64,000 nucleotides of DNA from Rhodobacter sp. (GCA_030066215.1 JASJCA010000005.1:1-64000), one strand, 5' to 3'; positions 27,047 through 35,816 are shown, numbered from the stretch's first letter. Notes: generated by a model not told the origin, from the letters alone. Numbers and translations: made by a program.

Positions 27047-28156
27047 CTACCGCCGCTCCAACAGCGACAGCACATGCGCCCGAATGTTCTGCCCTGCATC
27101 CTTGCCCCGGCAGTTCTCGGCCGCGGCCGCGGCCATCCGGGTCCGTAGCGCATCGTCGCCAAGGAGGGTCCGCGTGGCTTCGCGCACCCTGTTCTCGAAA
27201 TCCGGGCCTTCCTCGACCACAACGCCGGCACCTGCATCGCTGGCGAAGACGGCGTTGGCCAATTGGTGGTTCTCTGCCACGTTCGGAGAAGGCACCAAAA
27301 CCGACGGCAGCTTCGAACAGAAGATCTCGCTTAAGGTCGAGGCACCGCTGCGCGACACGATCATATCCGCCGCAAGCATGAAGATCGCGGTCTCGTCGAG
27401 GTACTCGTAGATCTTGTATCGGTCGGTCGCGCCACTCTGCATGGCGTCCCGCTTCGCTGAAACCTCGTCGAAATATCGCCGGCCCGTGCCGTGCAGCAAG
27501 ACCAGATCGGGTCGGTCTATAAGCAGGTCGGTCAAGGCCTCTGCCGCCGCATTCAAGGCCGGGGCACCGCCGCTGCCGCCGACGACCAGGATGACCGTCG
27601 CCGTGTCGGGAACGCCAAGCTGGGCCCGGGCGTCGCTTTTGGTGAAGGCCCAAAATGCCTGACGAACCGGGCACCCGGTCACGAACATCTCGTTCTTCGG
27701 GAAGTGCCGGTCTTCGACCGGAAAGGTCGTGAGCACGTCCATGCCGGCAATGCGCCCCAGAAATCGGTTGGCCTGGCCGGGACCGACGTTCTGCTCGTGC
27801 AAGACCAGACGCCGCCGGGCCAGCCAGCCGGCCAGAACCATCGGCACGCTGACGAAGCCACCGACGCCGATGATCAGGCGGGGTCTGAGCCGAAGCACAA
27901 GCCAAACCCCTTTCATCGTGCCGAGCAAGAGCCGAAGCGCAAGGCCGATGCGGTTTAGAAGACCGGGTCGGTAATAGGTGGATTGAATGGCGAAGAATGG
28001 TATCCCCTTTTGCGGAATCACTTCGGCTTCGATGCGGTCTGGGTTGCCGACATAGGAAATCTCGGCCACGTCCTGAATCGCCTCGATGATCGCCAGTGCC
28101 GGATAGAGATGACCGCCAGTGCCACCGCCGGTCACAATAACGGGCTCTTTTGCCAC
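27047..28156 (-). CDS. MurG-like GT28 glycosyltransferase
   Basis: A 369-residue GT-B enzyme. The N-terminal loop VTGGGTGGHLYPALAI and the acceptor-side IGVGGFVSVPMVL and HEQNVGPGQANRFLG are as in MurG; the C-terminal donor site has SRSGASTLSEI and PSPNVAENHQLANA. MurG uses UDP-GlcNAc. This copy lacks the surrounding division/cell wall genes and sits directly before a PIG-L deacetylase, so it is likely a cluster-specific GlcNAc-type transferase. The start is GTG at 28156 with GAGG upstream. A 68-base gap separates it from the first radical SAM gene. Confidence 0.85.
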   Translation of the reverse strand: MAKEPVIVTGGGTGGHLYPALAIIEAIQDVAEISYVGNPDRIEAEVIPQKGIPFFAIQSTYYRPGLLNRIGLALRLLLGTMKGVWLVLRLRPRLIIGVGGFVSVPMVLAGWLARRRLVLHEQNVGPGQANRFLGRIAGMDVLTTFPVEDRHFPKNEMFVTGCPVRQAFWAFTKSDARAQLGVPDTATVILVVGGSGGAPALNAAAEALTDLLIDRPDLVLLHGTGRRYFDEVSAKRDAMQSGATDRYKIYEYLDETAIFMLAADMIVSRSGASTLSEIFCSKLPSVLVPSPNVAENHQLANAVFASDAGAGVVVEEGPDFENRVREATRTLLGDDALRTRMAAAAAENCRGKDAGQNIRAHVLSLLERR

Positions 28157-28224
28157 CCCTCAAAAGCCTCTCAATCTGCTCTATGGCTACGGTATCGACC
28201 GCAACCGGAGCACGCAATATCGAG

Positions 28225-29430
28225 CTACAGGAACCAGGAGTGGCGCGGCTCGAACTCGTCGGCGGGCGGAAAGGCAACCTGGCCCTCGAGGGCCGCATTT
28301 ATCGCCTTGGTCTGTTTGATGTGGCGGCACCCGATCTTATAGCATCCCGACGACATCATGCGGTCTTCGATCTTCGCGGCGACCTCTTGGTGTTTTGCGC
28401 CGCCCCAGATCTCGTCGAACTCCATGAAATTCAGATTGCCGATGCAGTATTCCGGCGTGCCCCATTGCGGCCCGCAGACATAGACCTCGCCGTTGGACAG
28501 AACCCAGGCGTTGAGCCCCAGCCGAACGGTCCAGCACCGGCTGTGCTCGCCGCTGCTGCCCTTGGCGCCGAGGATGAAGCCGATATTGTCGCGCCAATAG
28601 TCCAACCCGTAACGATCGCAGAGATGCAGCAGCGAGTGCTTGAACTCTTCGATCTGGGGCGGGGTCAAGGCGACCTCGACGCCGTCCTCGTAGTCGTCGA
28701 CCAGCCGCAGGTGGATGTTATCGAAGCCGACTGAAACCGACCAATCGTAGATCTCGTGCAGCCAACGGTAATTGATCTGGTTGATCAAAATTTTGGCGTT
28801 GATCGCCGGCGACTCCAACCCGTTGTCGCGCTTGACCTCCTGCAGCAGCTTGACGTTGGCCGCAACTTTTTCGGGACAGTTTCGGCGCGCGGCGACCTGG
28901 AAATAGGACTCGTCGTCATGGGCAAAGACCGCCACTTCGATGAAGATCATACGCCGAAGCGTTTCCGGATCCGCCAACGTGTGGCCCATCAACATATTCG
29001 AGGCCATTCCGGCCCGGGTCGTGTCGAGGTTCAGGCCGCCGATATACTCGGCGATCTTGCCGCGCTTCCAGATCAGCGGTTCTCCACCGCCGCAATACTG
29101 GACCCCGCGCACCCCCATGCGATGCAACGAGACGTGCAAGCGGTCCATCATCTCGACCGGCATGCTCTTGAACCGGTACTCCCGGTTGCGATCCTGCGCG
29201 TAGCAGTGAATGCAGTCGATCTGGCAGGCCATGGTCGGATAGATTTCGACCGACCACGGCCGCGACAGGATTTTCGGCCGCTCGCCGCGGCGCAACGCGG
29301 CAAAATCGATCTCCCCCGCCTTCTCGGCGTCTTCTACGGCATAGAGTGCCTTGTGTGCCGAGAAGTAGTCCTTGTGGGTTCGTGTGATCGTGATCTGGAA
29401 TTCTTCATCAGACTTCGGCGCGCCGTCCAT
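28225..29430 (-). CDS. Radical SAM/SPASM-type protein 1
   Basis: A 401-residue radical SAM enzyme. The 4Fe-4S motif is C69-x3-C73-x2-C76 in ACQIDCIHCYA; the SAM-binding GGE motif is YCGGGEPLIW. The C-terminal part has Cys in SRCWTVRL, VYVCGPQWGTPEYC and SSGCYKIGC, consistent with auxiliary cluster ligands in a SPASM-like domain. The start ATG at 29430 is 1 base past the stop of radical SAM protein 2. SPASM proteins act either on peptides or, as BtrN does, on aminocyclitols; either fits here. Substrate unknown. Confidence 0.85.
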   Translation of the reverse strand: MDGAPKSDEEFQITITRTHKDYFSAHKALYAVEDAEKAGEIDFAALRRGERPKILSRPWSVEIYPTMACQIDCIHCYAQDRNREYRFKSMPVEMMDRLHVSLHRMGVRGVQYCGGGEPLIWKRGKIAEYIGGLNLDTTRAGMASNMLMGHTLADPETLRRMIFIEVAVFAHDDESYFQVAARRNCPEKVAANVKLLQEVKRDNGLESPAINAKILINQINYRWLHEIYDWSVSVGFDNIHLRLVDDYEDGVEVALTPPQIEEFKHSLLHLCDRYGLDYWRDNIGFILGAKGSSGEHSRCWTVRLGLNAWVLSNGEVYVCGPQWGTPEYCIGNLNFMEFDEIWGGAKHQEVAAKIEDRMMSSGCYKIGCRHIKQTKAINAALEGQVAFPPADEFEPRHSWFL

Positions 29431-29431
29431 C

Positions 29432-30550
29432 CTAGAAAAACCCTTTGTGCTTCGACACGAAGCTGCTGAAAAACTCGATCATCTGGTTCTGCTGATGATG
29501 CACGCAGTACGGGCAGGAATAGAGGTTCAACTCTTCGACGACCTTGCGGCGCTCGTCGCTTTCCCAGATTTCTTTCAGCGACTTTTCGTAGATGTTGCCG
29601 ATGACCCCATTGTTGTTCGTTCGCTTTTGCGCGCACAGATACACGTTGCCGTCCGCGTTGATGATCGGCTTGAACGCCTGCCAGTGGCATTTGGTGTAGC
29701 CGCGCACCTGATGCGTCTCATTCGCGAAGATCCGGTCCATGACGTGGACGTCGAAATCGTCGTCCTGCAGGTCGAGAACGCGTTCGACCTGCTTAAGCGC
29801 CTCGTTCTGCAGTTCCGTCGACATCGGAACGCCGGAATAGGATTTCAGCTGGATGTAGTTTGCGCCGGTCGATTTCACCAATTCCGCACATGCCTGGACC
29901 TCATGCACGTTGTCTTCGTTGATGAAAAAGCCCGTGCCAACGGTACAGGGACCGTCCTGCGCTGCCAGATTGCGCAGGTTGTCGATGATGCGAGGATGGT
30001 CGTCCTTCTGGTGAAGCTTCAGGTGCAATTCGGGCGAGGCGGCGTCGAGGCTGAACCGAACGTAGGCCGCATGCTTCTTCAGCTTGGCCTGGAATTTCGG
30101 CTTCACCAGCGATCCGTTGGTCACCAGCCCCGCCGAGATCCCATAGGAATGCGCACGCTCGATGGCGGCCGTCGTGTCGGGATGAGCCATCGGTTCGCCA
30201 CCGCCGACAAAGAGGATGGACTTGACGCCCAATTCGCCCAACTCGTCGATCGTCTCCAGAAGACGGCTGCGCTGCATCGTTTCGCTGCGCTCTTTCGAAT
30301 GCATAGAATGGTAGATGCAAAAGCTGCAGTTATGGTTGCAGGCATTCGACGGATCAATCTCGACAGACTTTGGGAACGGATTTTCACCCATTGCATATGA
30401 GGTTATGAAATCTTGGTTCTCCAGCAAACGAAGAGGATCGAATAGGAATCTATACTTGTGACGCTTTTCGATTTCAGCATACTTGTAACCGACTTCTTCA
30501 CCAATCGAACGCGCACCGGATGTAAGGACTGCGACATCTTCGTTTATCAT
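29432..30550 (-). CDS. Radical SAM/SPASM-type protein 2
   Basis: A 372-residue radical SAM enzyme. Cluster motif C71-x3-C75-x2-C78 in SNACNHNCSFCIYH, SAM site FVGGGEPMAHPD, and a SPASM-like C-terminus with KCHWQAF, VYLCAQKRTNNN and SCPYCVHH. The start ATG at 30550 has GGGAG at good spacing; a frame to 30604 is unlikely. It is preceded by its own promoter candidate and is tightly linked to radical SAM protein 1, so the two probably act on the same pathway. Sequence resemblance between them is low outside the motifs. Confidence 0.86.
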   Translation of the reverse strand: MINEDVAVLTSGARSIGEEVGYKYAEIEKRHKYRFLFDPLRLLENQDFITSYAMGENPFPKSVEIDPSNACNHNCSFCIYHSMHSKERSETMQRSRLLETIDELGELGVKSILFVGGGEPMAHPDTTAAIERAHSYGISAGLVTNGSLVKPKFQAKLKKHAAYVRFSLDAASPELHLKLHQKDDHPRIIDNLRNLAAQDGPCTVGTGFFINEDNVHEVQACAELVKSTGANYIQLKSYSGVPMSTELQNEALKQVERVLDLQDDDFDVHVMDRIFANETHQVRGYTKCHWQAFKPIINADGNVYLCAQKRTNNNGVIGNIYEKSLKEIWESDERRKVVEELNLYSCPYCVHHQQNQMIEFFSSFVSKHKGFF

Positions 30551-30599
30551 TTGACACTCCCAGGAAGGCTGGCCAAGGTGAGCCGTAATCAATCCCCCG

Positions 30600-30629
30600 A
30601 TCATAAGAGACCGAGGGGCTGTTAGTCAA
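30600..30629 (-). promoter_or_regulatory. Sigma-70-like promoter before the radical SAM genes
   Basis: On the minus strand TTGACT (30629-30624) and TATGAT (30605-30600) are separated by 18 bases, close to the consensus. The ATG of radical SAM protein 2 follows 50 bases after the -10. It lies in a 103-base gap inside the operon, so the downstream genes may have extra or independent expression. Confidence 0.5.
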
Positions 30630-30653
30630 TCTTAAGCTGAGTCCTGGATTGGC

Positions 30654-31526
30654 CTAATCCACTCCACGGCCACGGCCGGCTTCCAGAAGGCGATACCACT
30701 CTTCGTGGTCCAACCGGAGGTCGATGGCGTCGACCGCCTCTTTCACGCGATCGATCTGCGCCGTCCCAAGGACCGGCCGGGCGATCGCAAAGGCGTTGAT
30801 CCACGCAAAGTAGACTTGCGAGCGGGTGGCGCCGTGGCGCGCCGCGATCTCGTCCGCAACCGGCGCAACCCGCGCTCCAACCTCGTTGTCGGCATCGAAC
30901 GCTGCGCCGCCGCCCAGCGGCGACCAGGCCATCACTTCGCAGTTTCGCGCCTGAAACGCGGCCATCGAACCATCGAGCACCGGGTCGATATGGCTGAGGC
31001 TCAACTGGATCTGGTTGGCAGTCACCGGAAGTACGTCGCGCAGCAGATCGAGCTCAAGCGGCGCATAGTTCGAGACCCCAAATCGCGCGGCCTGATCGTT
31101 CTTCAGATAGGGCGTGATCGCCTCGGCCACCGCTGCCGCATCGGTCAGGTAGTCGAAGCGGTGGATCATCAGCATCTCGACTTGATCTACGCCAAGCTCC
31201 TCGAAACTGGCATCGATGGCCGATTTCAACGCATGCGCCGAACTGTCATAGTAGTTGATTTTGCGCCCTGGGAAGGCGTCGCATTTCCGGGCGATGCCGA
31301 CTTTTGCAATTAGGCGGCACGCCGTTTTCAGCTCAGGCGCCTCGGCCAGCGCCCGGCCAACAAGCGTATTGACCGTGTGGTCGCCGTAGATATCGGCCAG
31401 ATCGATGTCGACGCAGCCAAGCTCGACGCAAGCCGACAGAAACCGCGCGACCTCGCCGGGCGCCAAATTCGCGCCCCAGCTTCCAAGCCGCATGGTTCCG
31501 ATGACGGGGAATTTCTTGTCGGCCAT
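30654..31526 (-). CDS. Aldo/keto reductase
   Basis: A 290-residue NADPH-dependent oxidoreductase. The catalytic set is visible: Asp and Tyr in DIDLADIYGDHTVN, Lys in LIAKVG, His in EMLMIHRFDYL; GVSNYAPLELD and the C-terminal PVLGTAQIDRVKEAV complete the family pattern. The start ATG at 31526 has GGGAG upstream; a start at 31553 would overlap the preceding gene. In a cluster with aminotransferase and kinase-like genes it could reduce or oxidise a keto-sugar or cyclitol. Confidence 0.87.
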   Translation of the reverse strand: MADKKFPVIGTMRLGSWGANLAPGEVARFLSACVELGCVDIDLADIYGDHTVNTLVGRALAEAPELKTACRLIAKVGIARKCDAFPGRKINYYDSSAHALKSAIDASFEELGVDQVEMLMIHRFDYLTDAAAVAEAITPYLKNDQAARFGVSNYAPLELDLLRDVLPVTANQIQLSLSHIDPVLDGSMAAFQARNCEVMAWSPLGGGAAFDADNEVGARVAPVADEIAARHGATRSQVYFAWINAFAIARPVLGTAQIDRVKEAVDAIDLRLDHEEWYRLLEAGRGRGVD

Positions 31527-31549
31527 CCGGACATCTCCCTTAACGGCGT

Positions 31550-32971
31550 TCAAATCCTGTAGCCCAAAGCCTGCATCTGGCGCCGCATGGCCTCGTCGAG
31601 CTTCGGCTTCTCGGTGCGCTCGGACAAATTGGCCCGGCGGTTGTAGGCAGACAACATCTCTGCCAGGCGCGCGGTGGCGCCGACGTCGTCGGCCGGCTCA
31701 TAAAGACCGTCGGGCCCGCGTCGCGTCAGATGCAGCTCTTCGTCGGGATTGACCACCAATTCGGTGTCTTCCGCCGACCGAACGTAGCTCAGGTGGCGCT
31801 TCACCAATTTCCAAGGGCCATCATAGATGCACTCACAGGTCAGATGGTGCGGCACATCGATCTTTCCGCTCTTGCGCTCCAGCAGCCGGTTTTGAACGCG
31901 CCTGAGGTCGGTGGAATTCGCTGTGTAGGTCTGCGCATAGGCCGGTGCGGGCGGCTGGCTTTCGCCCCGCATCAGCGGCACCAGCGAATGACCGGACAAG
32001 TTCGGCAGATCGCCGCCGATCAACTCGATTACGGTTGGCGCGATATCGACGGTTCGGACCGGCTCGGCGATGCGGTTGGGGGCAATATCGTCGCCGAAAA
32101 GGATCAGCGGCACCTGCAACGCGCCTTCCGTGACCGAGTTGTAATGGCCATAGCTTTCGGCGGAATAGTCTTCGCCGTGATCGCCGAAGAGCACGATGAG
32201 AACCCGTTTGCCCTTGGTGCGCTCGAAGACCTCGTCGAGGAACCGCTGAAAATGGCCAGCGTCGAACCTGTTAATCCCGGCAAGGTAGAGGTCGAACAGC
32301 TTGTCGTAGTCGCCGGCGAGATAGAGCGCCTCGATTACGGCCTTGTAGCGCAGCAACTGGTCAAGCCTGGCACCGTCCAGAAAGGTCTCGACAAACCGGT
32401 CGACTTGCGGCGGGGCCGTCAGGTCGAAGGCGGCCTCCATCGCGGCAACCTGTGCATCCAGCGACTCGACGCTATCGTCGTAAGACGAATAGCCATAGGG
32501 CATGTGCACATCGGCGAAGTGATAGAACATGAAGACCGGATCGCTGCCCGACAGCAGCGGCAGCACCGGGAATTCGCCTTCCACCACATAGTCGTCGACG
32601 GCCTTGGTAAAGCCCAGATAGTCGCCCAAAACGAACGGGAAGTCCGTTTTGAAAGCCGTGCGGTATCCAAGGTCCTTGGCGGCGTGAAACAGGGTTCTCG
32701 CGGCCAAATCGCCATTGAGATATTCGTGCAGTCCGGTCTCAAGCGGCCAGCGCCCGCTGAAGATCGTCCCGTGCGACGCGGATGTATAGGGCGCCGCACT
32801 TCGGGCTTCGAGAAAATGCGCCCCGCGCGCTGCCAGGTCGTCGAGATGTGGTGTGTTCAGACGTTCGGTCGCACGATACCGCTTGGGCCAGTGCTTGGCA
32901 GGATGCGAAGCGATGGCGTCGAACCGAAGCGTGTCGCAGGAAACCAAAAGGACAATGTCATATCCTGCCAC
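31550..32971 (-). CDS. Second sulfatase-superfamily protein without formylglycine motif
   Basis: A 473-residue alkaline-phosphatase-superfamily hydrolase. Metal motifs are VLLVSCDTLRFDAI and IVLFGDHGEDYS. At the nucleophile position it reads AAPYTSASHGTIFSG, so Thr replaces the formylglycine precursor and the Arg two residues later is absent. Start GTG at 32971 has AAGGA 7 bases upstream. It differs in length and sequence from the one at 11473, so it is not a recent duplicate. It may cleave or transfer a phosphoryl group; a sulfate role is not supported. Confidence 0.8.
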   Translation of the reverse strand: MAGYDIVLLVSCDTLRFDAIASHPAKHWPKRYRATERLNTPHLDDLAARGAHFLEARSAAPYTSASHGTIFSGRWPLETGLHEYLNGDLAARTLFHAAKDLGYRTAFKTDFPFVLGDYLGFTKAVDDYVVEGEFPVLPLLSGSDPVFMFYHFADVHMPYGYSSYDDSVESLDAQVAAMEAAFDLTAPPQVDRFVETFLDGARLDQLLRYKAVIEALYLAGDYDKLFDLYLAGINRFDAGHFQRFLDEVFERTKGKRVLIVLFGDHGEDYSAESYGHYNSVTEGALQVPLILFGDDIAPNRIAEPVRTVDIAPTVIELIGGDLPNLSGHSLVPLMRGESQPPAPAYAQTYTANSTDLRRVQNRLLERKSGKIDVPHHLTCECIYDGPWKLVKRHLSYVRSAEDTELVVNPDEELHLTRRGPDGLYEPADDVGATARLAEMLSAYNRRANLSERTEKPKLDEAMRRQMQALGYRI

Positions 32972-33003
32972 GCAGACGTCCTTTCAGACATAAGGAACTA
33001 AGA

Positions 33004-33975
33004 TCAAAGACCGAACTGCAACCTACGGGTATTGCGCAATATCTGGGTTGCTCTGTCAAGGTTGTTGGCCATTGCCGGGCGGTCGTCCCTGTCCGCCGCC
33101 CGCTGCGCCTCGGCGATCCGGCGAAGCAGCAGCGCAATCGGAATCGTTCGATCGTAAAAGGCGAACCGCCGGCGATATTCGGCCCTGCTGACGCCGCGCA
33201 TCGGCATATCCCGAAAGACCTCTCGAAGGCGGCGCGACCAGCGCGCATTGGCGCGATGGTGCACTGCCTTGGCCACCTCGCATACCGGATCGCCAAGGCC
33301 GGCATCCTCCCAATCGACGAGCGTCAGCGAGCCATTCGTCCCCAAGATCGCATTGTTGAACCCAGGGTCGCCGTGGCACAGCTGCAAGGGCGTCGTTGTC
33401 TTGGGCAGACGCTTGGCCAGTCGGTCGATCCAGTCGATCCTGCGAAGCGCCGCATTGTACAGTTGGGTCGTTTCGGGCCGCGGGCGAATGCCACCGGCGG
33501 TCTCGGCCAGCATAAGCCCCATGCGAGACGGGCAGCCCGGGTTCATCTTGGCCGCGCCAACGCCGGTCACGCTTGGCCCTGCCAGACCTGCGAAAGCCCG
33601 CATCGCCCGTAACAGCAGCGACCGGCCGACCGGTCCCGCGGACAGCGTGCGTCCGGCAGCAAAAGTTGTGACCAGCAGCGGTCCAGGCAAATCGGGTCGA
33701 TCCAAGATCAGCGAGAGGGGACTGGGACACGACCCGTGATCCCGCTGCAACCGCAGAACGTGGTATTCAGTGCGGGCTTTGGGGTCGGCATTCTCGGGAA
33801 AGAGCTTGGCCGCAAATCTCGCGTGACCCGTCGCAATCTCAAACACAACATTCGTGTGTGCCGGAAGGCGCCGGATCCGTGCCCGCAGGCGCCCGGCCTC
33901 TCCCAGAACGCCGGTGTCCAACACGGCATCCAATACGGCCTGAGCTGAAATGCGCGCTGAATCGAAGGCGTCCAT
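33004..33975 (-). CDS. APH/choline-kinase-fold phosphotransferase
   Basis: A 323-residue protein of the aminoglycoside phosphotransferase family. The catalytic loop is LCHGDPGFNNAIL (Asp203, Asn208), with the metal site LVDWEDAGLGDPVCEVAKA (Asp221). The N-lobe Lys is probably Lys57 in RFAAKLFPEN. It is the first gene of the minus-strand operon ending at 23081; start ATG at 33975 has AAGG upstream. It could phosphorylate a biosynthetic intermediate or protect the host by phosphorylating an aminoglycoside-like product. Confidence 0.82.
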   Translation of the reverse strand: MDAFDSARISAQAVLDAVLDTGVLGEAGRLRARIRRLPAHTNVVFEIATGHARFAAKLFPENADPKARTEYHVLRLQRDHGSCPSPLSLILDRPDLPGPLLVTTFAAGRTLSAGPVGRSLLLRAMRAFAGLAGPSVTGVGAAKMNPGCPSRMGLMLAETAGGIRPRPETTQLYNAALRRIDWIDRLAKRLPKTTTPLQLCHGDPGFNNAILGTNGSLTLVDWEDAGLGDPVCEVAKAVHHRANARWSRRLREVFRDMPMRGVSRAEYRRRFAFYDRTIPIALLLRRIAEAQRAADRDDRPAMANNLDRATQILRNTRRLQFGL

Positions 33976-34167
33976 TGCCAGACCTTATATCGGCAGCCCG
34001 GAATCGCTTGGCCGCTGGTTCCGTCCGGGTTCAGAGACGTCTTCTATATTGGGGATTTGCGGTCAAGCGCGGCTTGGTCAAAAGCCGTCACGTTGCGCTG
34101 CTTGCCCGTCAGGCAGGAAGCAGCCGCTCCGACAGTGGAGCACCGATTTCAGCGGCCTGTTTCATGG

Positions 34168-34458
34168 CTACCGCGAAAAGCACCGGGACCGCATGCCGGA
34201 CCCGCTGGGCGAGCAAATGTACGCGCTGCGCCCGTTGTAATACCTTTGCACGTAGTGGGTGCGGTTTCCGGACGACGCTACCGATCTTTGCTGCGGGACG
34301 GCATTGCGTTTGGTGTTCCAGACATAGGTTTTGTACAACGGCAGGCTGGGCGACTTCACCTGCGCTGCATCGGCCGACGCCATGGTCGCGGCGGTACCAA
34401 CGACAATCGCGCACACGGCGGCGCCCAGCACCGCACAGGTGCCAATTCTCATGGGCAT
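34168..34458 (-). CDS. Small secreted protein with C-terminal Cys pair
   Basis: A 96-residue protein. The first 29 or so residues (RIGTCAVLGAAVCAIVVGTA core) form a signal peptide ending ASA or ADA. The mature part is basic, rich in Tyr/Ser/Asn, and ends YICSPSGSGMRSRCFSR with two cysteines that could form a disulfide. The start at 34458 is preceded by GAGGAG; ATG at 34452 is an alternative. It lies 192 bases upstream of the APH-type gene in the same direction and may or may not belong to the cluster. I recognise no defined family. Confidence 0.6.
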   Translation of the reverse strand: MPMRIGTCAVLGAAVCAIVVGTAATMASADAAQVKSPSLPLYKTYVWNTKRNAVPQQRSVASSGNRTHYVQRYYNGRSAYICSPSGSGMRSRCFSR

Positions 34459-34889
34459 GGGACTGCTCTGCTCCTCGTTCTTTGGGGCGTTTCGCCCTCA
34501 CGGTCCAGCGCCCGTTGATCGGGCATCTCGACCGTACTCTTGTTGTGTTTAGTCGCCGTAAACGGAGACGGGGGAAGTCATGGCGTCAAACACCTATTGC
34601 GTCAAACGCGCGCGACCAGTGTGCGGGGGCAACAACGCGAACCCCACAATCCCGGGTTGGCGCCGAAGGCACGCCTACGCCGGCGGGCCATTTCCGTCGA
34701 ATTGATCGAGAAAAATGAGTCTGATTAACAGGTTATGCGCTTCAGTAAAAAAATGGGTGGTTATCTCGCGCACGCCAGCGCGTCGCCTTGGGCAGGGGCG
34801 GGATCATTGACCGCTGCGGCTTAGGTTCTGCAACGCTGTGCCCTGAAAACCACAGGTAACGGTGGATACCGAACCTCCCATCGAGCCGA
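34459..34889. other. Non-coding gap between the biosynthetic and polysaccharide loci
   Basis: About 430 bases without a supported gene. An A-rich stretch near 34710-34755 is the only visible compositional change. No clear terminator for the GH26-like gene was found. Confidence 0.35.
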
Positions 34890-35816
34890 TCAATTCAATG
34901 ACAGCGCCCGTTCACTGAACCGCCAATCCGGCAATCCGAAGTCGTCAGGCCAAGGATAGACCTCTTTCTGGTTGAAATAGATAACTCCGACGAGATCCGG
35001 GAACTGCTCGAAGCTTTGCCGCACGGTGTTGTCCCAGCTTTCGACATAGGACTCGCTGCCGACATAGCCCAATTCCGCCACGACGATTGGTTTGCCGAAT
35101 TGTTGTGCACGCTCGTACCGCGGCTCTAGGATGTCCACGAAACTTTGAGCCTGATCGAGAATTGTCTCTTCCCAGGGCTGCAAACCGAACACCGACAGAC
35201 CGACCAAATCGACATACTCGTCGCCCGGATAGTACTCTGCCATATTCTCGTAGCCGAGTGGCGACCACATAACGTTGATGTCAGGCGCCACCTCGCGACA
35301 GATGTCGATCATCTTTTGGAACGCCGAGATATAGGTTTCCGGCTTCCAACCGGCCCAGATGAACTGCGTGGTGTAGTCGTCCATTTCTTGCGCCCAGCGA
35401 ACCGTGATCGGGCTCTCCATCTCGCCAAGCACAGTGCAAATGTCGCGCATGTAGAAATCATATTCACCCGACTCGATCCCAGCGATTAGCCGGGCGGGCG
35501 TGTTGCGTTCAGACCGGGTCCACGTCCAGGGTTCGATGGTCACCAGGATGGCGCGCTGCCGGTCAAGAGCATATTGATCCGCCTCGAACAGGCTGGGCAG
35601 GAACACGTCCTCCCAAGGCAGGAACAGATGTTCGATTTCGACCTCGGCATCGTTGACGAAGTCGCCTGGAGGATCGTAGACGCCAAACGGCGTTTCGCCC
35701 GGCGGAGCCGCCGACGCGATGGAGGTCAGCATCAGAAATCCGGCCAGTGCGGCGCCCGTGGCGCCCAGGCATCTAAAGGCACGAACGCGTGCCGGCTGAG
35801 CCGCTATCGCCACCAT
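34890..35816 (-). CDS. Secreted GH26-like glycoside hydrolase
   Basis: A 308-residue TIM-barrel hydrolase with an N-terminal signal/membrane segment (GATGAALAGFLMLTSIASA). The acid/base is probably Glu144 in ITVRWAQEMDD, the nucleophile Glu248 in PIVVAELGYVG, spaced as in GH26 mannanases and related enzymes; IEPWTW is also typical. Its start overlaps the GT2 synthase end by 13 bases. Hydrolases encoded with synthases often trim or release the nascent polymer in the periplasm. The polymer it cuts is unknown. Confidence 0.75.
   Translation of the reverse strand: MVAIAAQPARVRAFRCLGATGAALAGFLMLTSIASAAPPGETPFGVYDPPGDFVNDAEVEIEHLFLPWEDVFLPSLFEADQYALDRQRAILVTIEPWTWTRSERNTPARLIAGIESGEYDFYMRDICTVLGEMESPITVRWAQEMDDYTTQFIWAGWKPETYISAFQKMIDICREVAPDINVMWSPLGYENMAEYYPGDEYVDLVGLSVFGLQPWEETILDQAQSFVDILEPRYERAQQFGKPIVVAELGYVGSESYVESWDNTVRQSFEQFPDLVGVIYFNQKEVYPWPDDFGLPDWRFSERALSLN

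Noticed and set aside
28157-28298. Upstream continuation of the PIG-L frame
   Set aside because: The PIG-L frame runs through the glycosyltransferase gene only as an out-of-frame shadow; the ATG at 27044 is supported by family length and operon spacing.
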